A DNA stretch of 64,000 nt from Streptomyces sp. 378 (lineage in GTDB: Bacteria; Actinomycetota; Actinomycetes; Streptomycetales; Streptomycetaceae): positions 219,175 through 283,174 of the forward strand of contig NZ_JASKMS010000008.1 of the NCBI RefSeq assembly GCF_030124145.1, in the 5' to 3' direction. Shown here one piece after another: positions 45,703 to 54,804 of this stretch; within the stretch, counting starts at the first letter, position 1, and each line of letters opens with the position of its first letter. Made by a program: the position numbers and the translations under genes. The notes below the pieces were generated by a model that worked only from the letters and a program-made list of their open reading frames with translations, made no database searches and was not told the origin of the DNA.

Positions 45703-46998
45703 GTGACCGTCATCCAGGAATCCCCGGCGACTTCGTCCGCCGACGCCGAGGCGGAAATCCTTGGCCTGTACCGCGCGCATCTGAGCAAGGGCCGGGCCAC
45801 GCTCGCCGAGCTGTTCGGCAGCCACATGGAGGTGGCGTCCGAGGGCGCCTGGCTCACCACCAGCGACGGTGAGCGCTTCCTCAACGCCGGCGGCTACGGC
45901 GTGTTCGTGATGGGCGCCCGCCACCCGATCGTGATGGAGGAGGTGGAGCGCCAGCTGCGCACGCACCCCACCGCGACCCGCATCCTGCTGGAGCCCACCG
46001 TGGCCCGCGCGGCCGAGGCACTGGTCTCGGTGCTGCCGCCCGGTCTGGACCGGGTGCACTTCGCGCTGTCGGGGGCGGAGGCGGTGGAGACCGGCCTGAA
46101 GCTGGCCCGCGCGGGCGGTTTCAAGCGCACGGTCTCCATGCGCGGCGGCTACCACGGCAAGACCCTCGGCGCGCTGTCGGCCACCGCCAAGGAGGTCTAC
46201 CAGCGGCCGTTCCGCCCGCTGGTGCCCGACTTCCTGCACCTGCCCTTCGGTGACGCCGACGCCCTGGAGGCCGAACTCGCCGCCCACCCGGGCGAGGTGT
46301 GCGTCATCCTCGAACCGGTCCAGGGCGAGGGCGGTGTGATCATCCCGCCGAAGGGCTACCTCAAGCGCGTCGAGGAGCTGGTGCGCGAGTACGACGGCTT
46401 CCTCATCCTCGACGAGGTGCAGTCCGGCTTCGGCCGGCTCGGCGAGTGGTGGGGCGCCGACATCGAGGGCGTCCTCCCGGACGTCCTGCTCGCCGGCAAG
46501 GCGCTCGGCGGCGGGGTGATGCCGGTCTCGGCGGCCGTCGCCACCCGCAAGGCCTTCCGTCCCTTCGACAAGGACCCCTACGTCCACACCGCCACGTTCT
46601 CCGGCCAGCCGGTGCTGATGGCCGCGGTCCAGGGCGCCATCCGGGCCGTGAAGGAGGAGCGCCTGGTCACCAGGGCGATGGACCTCGGCGCCCGGCTGCT
46701 GCCGGCGATCACCGAGATCGCGCGCCGCAACATCCCCGACCTCGTGGTGGACGTGCGCGGCCGGGGCCTGCTGATCGGCGTCGAGCTCGTCGAGGCCGGG
46801 CTGGCCGGCGAACTGCTGATCGAACTGTTCAACCACGGCGTGGTCGCCAACCATTCGATGAACGGCAGCTCGGTGGTGCGGTTCACCCCGCCCGCCGTGC
46901 TCGGCGACACCGACGTGGACTTCCTCCTCAACTCCTTCGACCTGGCCACCCGCGACCTCGTACGGGGCGCGGCCAAGATGCCGGAAGGCGGTAACTGA
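45703..46998 (+). CDS. Class III PLP aminotransferase
   Basis: 431-residue omega-aminotransferase. The cofactor Asp is in FLILDEVQSGFGR and the Schiff-base Lys in LLAGKALGGGVMP; the phosphate-binding turn includes SGAEAVETGLK. It would convert the fatty aldehyde from the reductase at 42750 into a primary amine, taking the place of the valine decarboxylase that supplies isobutylamine in valanimycin. The GTG at 45703 is preceded by GGAG. The upstream gap of 136 bp is the largest within the operon apart from that before serS. Confidence 0.9.
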   Translation: MTVIQESPATSSADAEAEILGLYRAHLSKGRATLAELFGSHMEVASEGAWLTTSDGERFLNAGGYGVFVMGARHPIVMEEVERQLRTHPTATRILLEPTVARAAEALVSVLPPGLDRVHFALSGAEAVETGLKLARAGGFKRTVSMRGGYHGKTLGALSATAKEVYQRPFRPLVPDFLHLPFGDADALEAELAAHPGEVCVILEPVQGEGGVIIPPKGYLKRVEELVREYDGFLILDEVQSGFGRLGEWWGADIEGVLPDVLLAGKALGGGVMPVSAAVATRKAFRPFDKDPYVHTATFSGQPVLMAAVQGAIRAVKEERLVTRAMDLGARLLPAITEIARRNIPDLVVDVRGRGLLIGVELVEAGLAGELLIELFNHGVVANHSMNGSSVVRFTPPAVLGDTDVDFLLNSFDLATRDLVRGAAKMPEGGN

Positions 46999-47000
46999 TC

Positions 47001-47483
47001 GTGAGGCACGTCGAACTCGATGCCCTGATACCCGGGGAGCAGGCCGAGACGGTCCTGCACGCAATACGGCGCTGGGAGCGGTACCCGGACCTGGCGCCCC
47101 ACGTCAACGCGACCACGGTGCACGCCGCCTACCCCAACCCCGCCGCCTCCTCCAGCTGGGAGCTGCACTTCCGCAGCGGCCTGCTGCGCTGGACCGAGGA
47201 CGACACCGTCCTGCCGGAGCAGGGCGAGATCCGCTTCGAGCAGTCCGACGGGGACTTCGACTCCTTCTCCGGGACCTGGTCGGTGACGCAGAACGGCGAC
47301 GACGTCGCGGTCCGCTTCGACGCCGACTTCGACTTCGGCATCCCGAGTCTGGAGGGCATCCTCGACCCGATCGCCGAGCGGGTCATCAAGGAGACCGTGG
47401 CCTGGGCGCTGACCGGTCTGTTCCCCGCCGTGCGCATCAGCGGCGGCATCGAACTCACCCCGCCCGCCGCGGTCGGCGCCTAG
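47001..47483 (+). CDS. SRPBCC (polyketide cyclase/START-like) protein
   Basis: 160-residue helix-grip protein. The N-terminal pattern (VLHAIRRWERYPDLAPHVN) and the beta-rich middle match coenzyme Q-binding/polyketide cyclase-type SRPBCC proteins. It offers a deep hydrophobic pocket and may bind the lipid intermediate. No catalytic residues can be assigned. It begins 2 bp after the aminotransferase stop, so the two are translationally coupled. Confidence 0.82.
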   Translation: MRHVELDALIPGEQAETVLHAIRRWERYPDLAPHVNATTVHAAYPNPAASSSWELHFRSGLLRWTEDDTVLPEQGEIRFEQSDGDFDSFSGTWSVTQNGDDVAVRFDADFDFGIPSLEGILDPIAERVIKETVAWALTGLFPAVRISGGIELTPPAAVGA

Positions 47484-47504
47484 CGCATCAGGGAGCCACT
47501 GACC

Positions 47505-48113
47505 ATGGACCAGGCAAACCCGTTCGAGACACCGCGCACGTACTCGCTGCACCGCGCCGAGTACCTGGTGGGCTTCGCCGTCACCACCGGCCTGATGATC
47601 GCCCACTTCGACGAGATCCGCTGGCTGCCGGCGATCGCCCTCTTCCTCTACATCGACCTGATCGGCTACATCCCGGGCGCGATGGCGTTCCGGCGCAGTG
47701 GCGGGCGGCCGATCCACAAGGCGTACTACGTCCTGTACAACGTGATGCACAGCCTCATCACCCAGGCAGCCGTGGCCGCGCTGTGGTGCTGGCTGGTGAA
47801 GCCGGAGTGGGCGCTGCTGGTGCTGCCCTTCCACCTCTTCGGCGACCGCGGGCTGTTCGGCAACTTCATGAAGTCCTTCGCACTGCCCTTCGAGCCGGTC
47901 CGCCAGCCCGGCTACCTGCGGCTCCTGGACGACCTGGGCCTGCCGCACCCCAAGCCGGTCGGGCATGTGACGGACCCGGTGCCGGTCGGGCACGTCCCGG
48001 TCCGCAAGCCGGTGCCGGCGCCGCGGGCGGACGCCGCCGCAGCGCAGGAGGCCCCGGCGCAGGCCGCCGCGGCCGGAGAGTCCGCGGCCCGGCAAGCGGA
48101 GGTGCTGCGATGA
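47505..48113 (+). CDS. Small integral membrane protein, VlmO-like candidate
   Basis: 202 residues with four likely membrane segments within the first 130 residues (YLVGFAVTTGLMIAHF, IALFLYIDLIGYIPGAMAF, LITQAAVAALWCWLV and ALLVLPFHLF) and a Pro/Ala-rich cytoplasmic tail. Conserved-looking polar residues inside or near the helices (HFDE, YID, HLFGDRGLFGN) suggest an enzyme rather than a pure anchor. Valanimycin biosynthesis also needs a membrane protein, VlmO; equivalence here is inferred from context, not proven. Its stop overlaps the reductase start (ATGA). Confidence 0.75.
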   Translation: MDQANPFETPRTYSLHRAEYLVGFAVTTGLMIAHFDEIRWLPAIALFLYIDLIGYIPGAMAFRRSGGRPIHKAYYVLYNVMHSLITQAAVAALWCWLVKPEWALLVLPFHLFGDRGLFGNFMKSFALPFEPVRQPGYLRLLDDLGLPHPKPVGHVTDPVPVGHVPVRKPVPAPRADAAAAQEAPAQAAAAGESAARQAEVLR

Positions 48114-48667
48114 GCACCGCGACCGCGACCGGCCCGCGCACACGCCGGCCCGTCCGCCAGGACCCGGCCGAACGGCGCCGGGCGCTCTACCACCTGGCGT
48201 CCCCCGTGTCGGTGCTGACCACCGGCCCGGAGAGCCGGATGCACGGCACCACGGCGAGCACGGTCACCCTGGTCTCACGCGAGCCGCTCCTCGTCGGCGT
48301 CGTGCTGCGGGCCGGGTCGTCCTTCGCGCGGCGGGCCGCCGCCGAGGGCCGGTTCGCGATCAACGTGCTGGGCGGTGACCAGGCGGAGGTGGCCCGCCGG
48401 TTCGCCGACAGCGGGCGCCCCGACGGCAGCGCCCAGTTCGCGGGCCTGCCCTGGACGACGGACCCGTACGCGCAGGCCCCGCTCATCGCGGGCGCGCTCG
48501 CCCACTACACCTGCCGCTTCCACTCCGCCCACGCCGCGGGCGACAGCGAGCTGCTGCTCGGCCACGTCGTGCGCGCCAGGGCGGACGAAGGGCTCCCCCT
48601 GCTGAGTTACGCCGGCCGCCTGCACGCCGGCACCCTGCATCCGGCGAAGGAGGCCGCCACGTCATGA
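48110..48667 (+). CDS. NAD(P)H:flavin reductase (FMN-binding split barrel), VlmR-like
   Basis: 185-residue flavin reductase. LYHLASPVSVLTTG and TASTVTLVSREPLLVGVVL, then FAINVLGGDQ and GHVVRARADEGLPLLSYAG are the family hallmarks. It provides reduced flavin to a partner monooxygenase, most likely the flavoproteins encoded at 44427 and/or 21381, as VlmR does for VlmH. It overlaps both neighbours by 4 bp, indicating tight translational coupling. Confidence 0.88.
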   Translation: MSTATATGPRTRRPVRQDPAERRRALYHLASPVSVLTTGPESRMHGTTASTVTLVSREPLLVGVVLRAGSSFARRAAAEGRFAINVLGGDQAEVARRFADSGRPDGSAQFAGLPWTTDPYAQAPLIAGALAHYTCRFHSAHAAGDSELLLGHVVRARADEGLPLLSYAGRLHAGTLHPAKEAATS

Positions 48668-49656
48668 CGCAGTCCAAGGTACTCGTGGCCCCCGAGGCCG
48701 ACTGGGACAAGGCGCCCGGTCTGCTGGACGGGGCGAAGGAACTCACCCTCGGTCCCGAGGAGTGCGACCTCGCCTACTGGATCACCTCGGTGGCCCAGGG
48801 CACGCTGCGCGACCGCGGCGTGACCGGCCACCACGACGACGCGATCGTCCCGGACTTCCTGAAGGAGCCGGGCCCGCTGCGCGAGGCGCTGGTGCTGGAG
48901 TTCGGTCTGCGCGGGCTGTCCGAGGAGCTGGCCACCCGGCTGCTCGGCCACTACGTGTCGATCGCGCCCGGCATCCCCGAGATGGAGTTCTACGCCACCC
49001 AGCTGCTCGACGAGGCACGGCACGCCCGGGTGTTCCGCAACCACCTGGTGGAGCTGGGCATCCCGGCCGACACGCTCCTGAAGAGCATCGACGAGATGGC
49101 CCGGGACTACCGCGCCCGGGTGCTGGACCCGGTGGTCGACTTCACCCTCGACATCGTCCGGGACCAGGCCGACTTCCCCGGCGGTGTCGCCGTGTTCGCC
49201 ATCGTCATCGAGGGCGTGCTGGCGCCGGCCGCCGAGCTGAGCGAACGCAAGTGGACTCCCCTGTCCCCGGCCACCGGCGAGATCTCCCGCGGCACCGCGA
49301 TCGACGAGATCCGCCATCTGACGGTGGCCAGCACCATCCTGCGCGACCACGTGGCCGCGCACCCCGAGTACCGTCCGCGCCTGCTGGAGATCCTGCGGGC
49401 CGGCGTGCGGCTGTGGGACGAGATCCCCGACCGGGAGTTCGTGATCCACCGCGAGGAACTGTTCCAGGAGGGCATGCTCCGGCACGCCGACCGGATCGGC
49501 GACTACGAGATCTGGCCCGGCGTACGGATGCTCGACACCACTCCCGAGCAGCGCTACGACATGGCCGAGCGGTGGACCGACGAGATGGCCGAGGCCCGGA
49601 TGGCCTACATGGGCCTGCCCCTGGAGATCCTCAGCAGTCCGGGGCCGGGCGCGTGA
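48664..49656 (+). CDS. Ferritin-like diiron oxygenase-type protein, VlmB-like candidate
   Basis: 330-residue all-helical protein. Two ExxH pairs typical of diiron carboxylate sites are visible: DEARH near residue 116 and DEIRH near residue 218; additional Glu ligands are probably in EMEFYATQ and IVIEGVLAP. Diiron N-oxygenases (AurF type) and a valanimycin protein of similar kind make it the best candidate for building or oxidising the N-N unit. It overlaps the flavin reductase gene upstream and the KASIII gene downstream. Confidence 0.8.
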   Translation: MTQSKVLVAPEADWDKAPGLLDGAKELTLGPEECDLAYWITSVAQGTLRDRGVTGHHDDAIVPDFLKEPGPLREALVLEFGLRGLSEELATRLLGHYVSIAPGIPEMEFYATQLLDEARHARVFRNHLVELGIPADTLLKSIDEMARDYRARVLDPVVDFTLDIVRDQADFPGGVAVFAIVIEGVLAPAAELSERKWTPLSPATGEISRGTAIDEIRHLTVASTILRDHVAAHPEYRPRLLEILRAGVRLWDEIPDREFVIHREELFQEGMLRHADRIGDYEIWPGVRMLDTTPEQRYDMAERWTDEMAEARMAYMGLPLEILSSPGPGA

Positions 49657-50660
49657 GCACCGGACGGGCCGCTGTGGTCTGCGGGATCGGGTCGTACGTC
49701 CCGCCCGACGTGGTCACCAACGAGGATCTGGCCCGGCGCCTGGACACCTCGGACGACTGGATCCGCTCGCGCACCGGGATCGCCCGGCGCCGTGTGGTCG
49801 CCCCGGGCACGGCGACCAGCGACCTGGCGGTCGAGGCGGGCCTGCGGGCGCTGAAGTCGGCGGGAGACGGGCGGGCGGGCGCGGTGGTGCTGGCCACCAC
49901 CACCCCGGACCAGCCGTGCCCGGCCACCGCGCCGCAGGTCGCGGCGCGGCTCGGCCTCGGCGAGGTGCCCGCCTTCGACGTGGCCGCCGTCTGCTCCGGC
50001 TTCCTGTACGGCCTGGCCAGCTCGGCGGGCCTGATCGCCGCCGGGGTGACGGACCGGGTGCTACTGATCGCCGCGGACGCGTTCACGACGATCATCAACC
50101 CCGAGGACCGCACCACGGCGGTGATCTTCGCGGACGGCGCGGGCGCGGTGCTGCTGCGGGCCGGCTCCCCCGAGGAGCCGGGCGCGGTGGGCCCGCTCGT
50201 GCTGGGCAGCGACGGCGGGCTGAGCCATCTGATCGAGGTGCCGGCCGGAGGGTCGCGGCAGCGGTCGTCCGGCCGGGAGCCCGCACCGGAGGACCGTTTC
50301 TTCCGGATGGTGGGCCGCGACACCTACCGGCACGCGGTGGAGCGGATGACCGCCACCTCCACCGAGGCGGCCGAGCGGGCCGGCTGGCGGCCGTGCGACG
50401 TCGACCGGTTCGCCGCGCACCAGGCCAACGCCCGCATCCTGGAGGCGGTCTCGGAGCGGCTCGGCATCCCCGGCGAACGGCGGCTGAGCAACATCGCACG
50501 GGTCGGCAACACCGGCGCCGCCTCACTGCCGCTGCTGCTGGCCGAGAGCGCGGCGGACGGACGGCTCACCGCCGGGCACCGGCTGCTGCTGACCGCGTTC
50601 GGCGGCGGGCTGTCCTGGGGCGCGACCACGCTGGTCTGGCCCGAGGTGCAGACCGTCTGA
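49653..50660 (+). CDS. Beta-ketoacyl-ACP synthase III (FabH-like)
   Basis: 335-residue initiating ketosynthase. The nucleophile Cys is in AAVCSGFLYGLA, the His in FAAHQANARI and the Asn in NTGAAS, giving the C-H-N triad of FabH. It condenses an acyl-CoA with malonyl-ACP to begin a fatty chain. Together with the downstream ACP, KASII and the FabI gene at 53715 it forms a dedicated mini fatty-acid synthase. The GTG start overlaps the stop of the diiron gene. Confidence 0.9.
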   Translation: MSTGRAAVVCGIGSYVPPDVVTNEDLARRLDTSDDWIRSRTGIARRRVVAPGTATSDLAVEAGLRALKSAGDGRAGAVVLATTTPDQPCPATAPQVAARLGLGEVPAFDVAAVCSGFLYGLASSAGLIAAGVTDRVLLIAADAFTTIINPEDRTTAVIFADGAGAVLLRAGSPEEPGAVGPLVLGSDGGLSHLIEVPAGGSRQRSSGREPAPEDRFFRMVGRDTYRHAVERMTATSTEAAERAGWRPCDVDRFAAHQANARILEAVSERLGIPGERRLSNIARVGNTGAASLPLLLAESAADGRLTAGHRLLLTAFGGGLSWGATTLVWPEVQTV

Positions 50661-50766
50661 CATCCCGTCACAAGCGGGGCCCGGGCCGGCCCCTCCCACA
50701 AGCGCTGTCCGACACAGCGGAGACCGGGCGCTTGCGCCTTCGAGAGAACTGTCGAAAGGAACCGAC

Positions 50767-50997
50767 ATGCTGGAGCAGCTCAAGGAAATCCTGTCCAACA
50801 AGCTCAAGGTGTCGCCCGAGGCGATCACCCCGGAGGCCACCCGGGAGGACATCGAGCTGGACTCGCTGGCCGTGGTGGAGCTGTCGCTGCTGCTGAAGTC
50901 CGAGCTCGGCCTGGACGTCAGCGACGACGACCTGCTGGAGGCGGAAACCGTGGCCGACATGGTCCGGCTGATGGAGGAGCGGAGTGCGAAGGTCTGA
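50767..50997 (+). CDS. Acyl carrier protein
   Basis: 76-residue ACP with the phosphopantetheine Ser in DIELDSLAVVEL near residue 37. It lies between the KASIII and KASII genes and is the natural carrier for their condensations. GAAAGGA precedes the ATG. The 106-bp gap before it could contain an internal start signal, but no SARP-type repeats were found there. Confidence 0.9.
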   Translation: MLEQLKEILSNKLKVSPEAITPEATREDIELDSLAVVELSLLLKSELGLDVSDDDLLEAETVADMVRLMEERSAKV

Positions 50998-52217
50998 TGG
51001 CCGGCATGGACATCGCCGTCACCGGGCTCGGCCTGGTCACCCCGGGTGGTATCGGGGTCGGACCGAGCTGGGCGGCGGTCTGCGACGGCAGGCCGGCCGC
51101 CGCCCTGGATCCGCTGCTGACGGATAACCCCGTACGTATCTCCTGCCGGGTGCCCGGCTTCGACCCCGAGCGCCTGCTGAGTGCGCGGCGGGCCCACCGC
51201 CTGGACCGGTTCGTCCAGTTCGCGCTGGTCGCCGCGCACGAGGCGGTGGCCGACGCGGGCCTCGATCCGCAGACGTGGGACGGGGCGCGGGTGGGTGTGG
51301 TGCTGGGCTGCGCAGACGGCGGCCCGGGCACCGTCGAGGAACAGCACCACGTGCTGCGCGAGCAGGGCGCCGACCGGGTCTCGCCGCTGCTGCTGCCCAT
51401 GCAGCTGCCGAACATGCTGGCCGGGCAGACGGCCATCGAGTTCGGGGCGACCGGGCCCAACCTGGTGGTGGCCACCGCCTGCGCCTCGGGCGCGACCGCC
51501 ATCGGCACGGCCCGGGACCTGCTCGCCCTCGGCCGCTGCGACATCGTCCTCGCGGGCGGCAGCGAGGCCATGGTCACCCCACTGGTCATGGCCGGCTTCG
51601 CCCAGATGGGGGCGCTGTCGAAACGGCACGACGACCCGGCCTCCGCGTCCCGGCCGTTCGACGCCGACCGGGACGGCTTCGTCGCCGGGGAGGGCGCCGG
51701 CATCCTCGTCATGGAACGGGTGGCGGACGCCCGCGCCCGCGGCGCCCATGTGCACGGCCGGATCATCGGCTACGGCGCCACCGCCGACGCCCACCACATG
51801 ACGTCGCCGCACCCCGACGGCGCGGGCATCGAGGCCGCCGTCCGCGCCGCGCTCGCCGACGCGGGCGCGGACCCGGACGACGTCCAGCACGTCAACGCCC
51901 ACGGCACGTCGACACCGCTGAACGACCTGGCGGAAGCCCGCATGATCGGCCGGACGCTGCGCGGGGATCCGCTGGTCACATCCACGAAGGGAGTCACCGG
52001 ACACCTGCTCGGCGCGGCCGGGGCGGTCGAGGCCGCCTTCACCGTGCTGAGCGTCGAGCACGAACTCGTGCCCCCCACCGCCAACCTCGTCATGCCCGAC
52101 TCCAGGATCGACATCAAACTCGCGCAGACCGCCACCTACATGCCCATCGACCTCGCCCTGAGCAACTCCCTGGGCTTCGGCGGCCAGAACACGGCCCTGG
52201 CCATCGCCCCGGCCTGA
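50997..52217 (+). CDS. Beta-ketoacyl-ACP synthase II (FabF-like)
   Basis: 406-residue elongating ketosynthase. The active Cys is in [12 protein letters not shown], and the two His are in [10 protein letters not shown] and [12 protein letters not shown]. It extends the chain begun by the KASIII protein. No chain-length-factor partner is present, so this is a fatty-acid-type KAS rather than a minimal type II PKS. Its ATG overlaps the ACP stop by one base. Confidence 0.92.
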   Translation: MAGMDIAVTGLGLVTPGGIGVGPSWAAVCDGRPAAALDPLLTDNPVRISCRVPGFDPERLLSARRAHRLDRFVQFALVAAHEAVADAGLDPQTWDGARVGVVLGCADGGPGTVEEQHHVLREQGADRVSPLLLPMQLPNMLAGQTAIEFGATGPNLVVATACASGATAIGTARDLLALGRCDIVLAGGSEAMVTPLVMAGFAQMGALSKRHDDPASASRPFDADRDGFVAGEGAGILVMERVADARARGAHVHGRIIGYGATADAHHMTSPHPDGAGIEAAVRAALADAGADPDDVQHVNAHGTSTPLNDLAEARMIGRTLRGDPLVTSTKGVTGHLLGAAGAVEAAFTVLSVEHELVPPTANLVMPDSRIDIKLAQTATYMPIDLALSNSLGFGGQNTALAIAPA

Positions 52218-52354
52218 ACGGCCCGGCCACGTACCGGCAGCCGCCCGCGGAGCACCTCCGCCGGGCGGCTGTTCCCGTGCGGCACCCGGCCGCACGGCGC
52301 CCACCCCGCCGGTCCGCGGGCACACCCCACCCCGCCCCACGTCAGGAGTCCACC

Positions 52355-53632
52355 GTGCACGATCCCCAAGAACTGCTGAAGGACGGGCCGCAGGCCGTAC
52401 GGCGGCTGGCCCGCCGCCGCCACGACCTCGACCCGGCCGCGCTGGCCGACGCCCTGCGCGAGCGCAACGGCGCGCAGGCGGAGGTGACCCGGCTGCGCAC
52501 CGAGCTGAACCGCACGGCCAAGGCCAGCCGCTCCGGCCCGCCGACCGAGGAGGAGAAGGCGTCCGCCCGGGCGCTGCGGGCCGAGGTGCAGCGGGCCGAG
52601 GCCGCCGCCCGCACGGCCGCAGCACACCTGACCGAGCTGCTGCTGTCCGTCCCCAACATCCCCCTGGACGCGGTCCCGGACGGCGACTCGGAGAAGGAGG
52701 CCGTGGAGATACGCCGGGGCGGTCCCGCTCCGCGTCCGGCGGACGGCGCCCGCCACCACGCCGACATCGGGGAGTGCCTCGGCATCCTCGACGGCCCGGC
52801 CGCGGCCCGGCTGTCCGGTGCCCGCTTCGCCGTCGCCCGCGGGGCCGGGGCACGACTGGAGCGGGCCCTGCGCGACTTCCTCCTCGACCTGCACACCCGC
52901 GAGCACGGCTACACCGAGCAGTCGGTGCCGTTCCTGGTCGACCGCGACACCATGACCGGTACCGGACAGCTGCCCAAGTTCGAGGACGACCTGTTCCGCA
53001 CCCAGGTCGGTGAGCGGGAGCTGTTCCTCATCCCCACCGCCGAGGTCCCGCTGACCAACCTGGTGGCCGGCCGGCTCCTCGACTCCCGCTGGCTGCCGCT
53101 GGCCTTCACCGCCTGCACGCCGTGCTTCCGGGCGGAGGCCGGGGCGTACGGCCGGGACACCCGCGGCATCCTGCGGCTGCACCAGTTCGAGAAGGTGGAG
53201 CTGGTGCGCGTCTGCGCCCCCGAGGACGCCCCGGCGCAGCTCGAACTCATGGTGAACCACGCCGAGGAGTGCCTGAAGCGCCTGGAACTGGCGCACCGCG
53301 TGGTGCTGCTGCCGGCCGGCGACCTCGGGTTCTCCGCCCGGATGACCTACGACGTCGAGGTGTGGCTGCCGGGCAGCGACTCCTACCGGGAGATCTCCTC
53401 GGTCTCCGACTGCGGCACCTTCCAGGCGCGTCGCGCGGACATCCGCGTCAAGCGGCCCGACGGGAGCAGGACGCCGGCGGTCACGCTGAACGGCTCGGCG
53501 CTGCCGATCGGCCGCACGGTCGCCGCGCTGCTGGAGCAGGGCGTGCGCGAGGACGGCTCGGTGGTGCTGCCCGAGGCCCTCGTCCCGTACACCGGCTTCC
53601 GCCGGATCCTGCCGGGCGGGGACACCGCGTAG
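52355..53632 (+). CDS. serS: Cluster-encoded seryl-tRNA synthetase (VlmL-like)
   Basis: 425-residue class II synthetase. Residues about 1-105 are the helical coiled-coil arm that in SerRS grips the long variable arm of tRNA-Ser. Motif 2 is in [14 protein letters not shown] and motif 3 in [18 protein letters not shown]; all look intact. Serine is attached to the 3' end of its tRNA; SerRS does not contact the anticodon. In valanimycin biosynthesis VlmL plays this part. Its natural RNA partner here is probably the tRNA-like array at 59239-59579. The GTG at 52355 has AGGAG 8-9 nt upstream. It is the last gene of the operon. Confidence 0.95.
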   Translation: MHDPQELLKDGPQAVRRLARRRHDLDPAALADALRERNGAQAEVTRLRTELNRTAKASRSGPPTEEEKASARALRAEVQRAEAAARTAAAHLTELLLSVPNIPLDAVPDGDSEKEAVEIRRGGPAPRPADGARHHADIGECLGILDGPAAARLSGARFAVARGAGARLERALRDFLLDLHTREHGYTEQSVPFLVDRDTMTGTGQLPKFEDDLFRTQVGERELFLIPTAEVPLTNLVAGRLLDSRWLPLAFTACTPCFRAEAGAYGRDTRGILRLHQFEKVELVRVCAPEDAPAQLELMVNHAEECLKRLELAHRVVLLPAGDLGFSARMTYDVEVWLPGSDSYREISSVSDCGTFQARRADIRVKRPDGSRTPAVTLNGSALPIGRTVAALLEQGVREDGSVVLPEALVPYTGFRRILPGGDTA

Positions 53633-53650
53633 GCGCCGGCGGGTGCCACC

Positions 53651-53697
53651 GCGAAGGGGCGGGAGCCGGGTCCGCGACCCGCTCCCGCCCCTTTCGC
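53651..53697. terminator. Bidirectional terminator between serS and fabI
   Basis: A near-perfect stem of about 22 bp (53651-53672 with 53676-53697, one bulged base) between convergent genes. Confidence 0.65.
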
Positions 53698-53714
53698 CGC
53701 GCCCGGCCCGGGGC

Positions 53715-54479
53715 TCAGGCGCCCATCATGTGCACCCCTCCGTCGACGTGCACGATCTCCCCCGTGGTGCGCGGGAAGAAGTCCGACAGCAGGGCGACGA
53801 CCCCGCGGGCCGCCGGGTCCGGGTCGGTGGGGTCCCAGCCCGCCGGGGCCCGATGCTCCCAGACCCCGGCGAGGTCGGCGAACCCGGGGATGGACTTGGC
53901 CGCCATGGATCGCAGCGGTCCCGCCGCGACGAGGTTGCAGCGGACGCCGCGACCGCCCAGGTCCCGGGCGAGGTAGCGGCTGGTCGACTCCAGGGCGGCC
54001 TTGGCGACGCCCATCCAGTCGTAGCGCGGCCAGGCGACCGCGGCGTCGAAGGTCAGCCCGACCACCGAGCCGCCGCGCCGCTCCATCAGCGGCAGGCAGG
54101 CCGTGGTCAGCGACTTCAGGGAGTACGCCGACACGTGCACGGCGGTCGACACGTCGTTCCAGTCGCCGTCCAGGAAGGAGAAGGCGCCCCGCGGCCCGTA
54201 GGCGATGGAGTGCACCAGTCCGTCCAGGGTGTCGGTGTGCTCGCGGATCCGGTCGTTGAGGCCGTCCAGTTGCCGCTGGTCGGTGACGTCGAGTTCGAGC
54301 ACCGGGGCCGGCTTCGGCAGCCGTGCGGCGACGCGCTCGATCAGGGAGAGGCGCCCGAAGCCGGTGAGGATGACCTCGGCGCCCTCCTCCTGGGCGATGC
54401 GGGCCGTGTGGAAGGCGATGGACGCGTCCGTGACGACCCCGGTCACCAGGATCCGCTTGCCGGCGAGGAGTCCGCTCAT
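53715..54479 (-). CDS. fabI: Enoyl-ACP reductase (FabI/InhA type)
   Basis: 254-residue NADH-dependent SDR-like enoyl reductase. The cofactor segment is [16 protein letters not shown], and the active Y-x6-K is YDWMGVAK. It performs the last reduction in each fatty-acid elongation round, completing the KASIII/KASII/ACP set. As the PKS ER is only a remnant, it may also serve the PKS in trans. The start overlaps the ferredoxin stop by 4 bp. Confidence 0.9.
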   Translation of the reverse strand: MSGLLAGKRILVTGVVTDASIAFHTARIAQEEGAEVILTGFGRLSLIERVAARLPKPAPVLELDVTDQRQLDGLNDRIREHTDTLDGLVHSIAYGPRGAFSFLDGDWNDVSTAVHVSAYSLKSLTTACLPLMERRGGSVVGLTFDAAVAWPRYDWMGVAKAALESTSRYLARDLGGRGVRCNLVAAGPLRSMAAKSIPGFADLAGVWEHRAPAGWDPTDPDPAARGVVALLSDFFPRTTGEIVHVDGGVHMMGA

Positions 54480-54802
54480 GTCCGGGTCACCGCCTCGGGC
54501 AGGGCCCGCACCAGCGGGGAGTCGTGGCCGAGGGCGCCGAGTGCGGCGGCGCCGCCGGGCGAGCCCACGGCGGCGAAGAAGTCGGCGTTGGATGCGGTGT
54601 GGTCGCCCCACTCGGCGGGCACGTCGTCCTCGAAGCAGATCGCTTCGACGGGGCAGACGGGTTCGCAGGCGCCGCAGTCGACGCACTCGTCGGGGTGGAT
54701 GTACAGGGCCCGGCGGCCCTCGTAGATGCAGTCCACGGGGCACTCGTCGACGCAGGAGCGGTCCTTGACGTCGACACAGGGCAGGGCGATGACGTAGGCC
54801 AT
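54476..54802 (-). CDS. 7Fe-type ferredoxin (FdxA-like)
   Basis: 108-residue ferredoxin. One cluster motif is [17 protein letters not shown] and the second [12 protein letters not shown], the pattern of a [3Fe-4S]/[4Fe-4S] ferredoxin. The C-terminal extension contains [11 protein letters not shown]. It can feed electrons to the desaturase (56411), the P450 (31358) or the diiron protein (48664). It lies between the fabI and MFS genes in a compact leftward operon. Confidence 0.92.
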   Translation of the reverse strand: MAYVIALPCVDVKDRSCVDECPVDCIYEGRRALYIHPDECVDCGACEPVCPVEAICFEDDVPAEWGDHTASNADFFAAVGSPGGAAALGALGHDSPLVRALPEAVTRT

Positions 54803-54804
54803 CG

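Noticed and set aside
42663..45884. A 1073-codon minus-strand frame across the reductase and flavoprotein genes
   Set aside because: It is antisense to two genes with clear family motifs and itself shows no domain.
49653..52217. Minimal type II polyketide synthase
   Set aside because: There is no chain-length factor, cyclase or aromatase; the KASIII, ACP and KASII set with FabI is of fatty-acid type.
52355..53632. Housekeeping seryl-tRNA synthetase
   Set aside because: It lies at the end of a biosynthetic operon with a SARP promoter and beside azoxy-pathway genes; a primary serS would be expected elsewhere.
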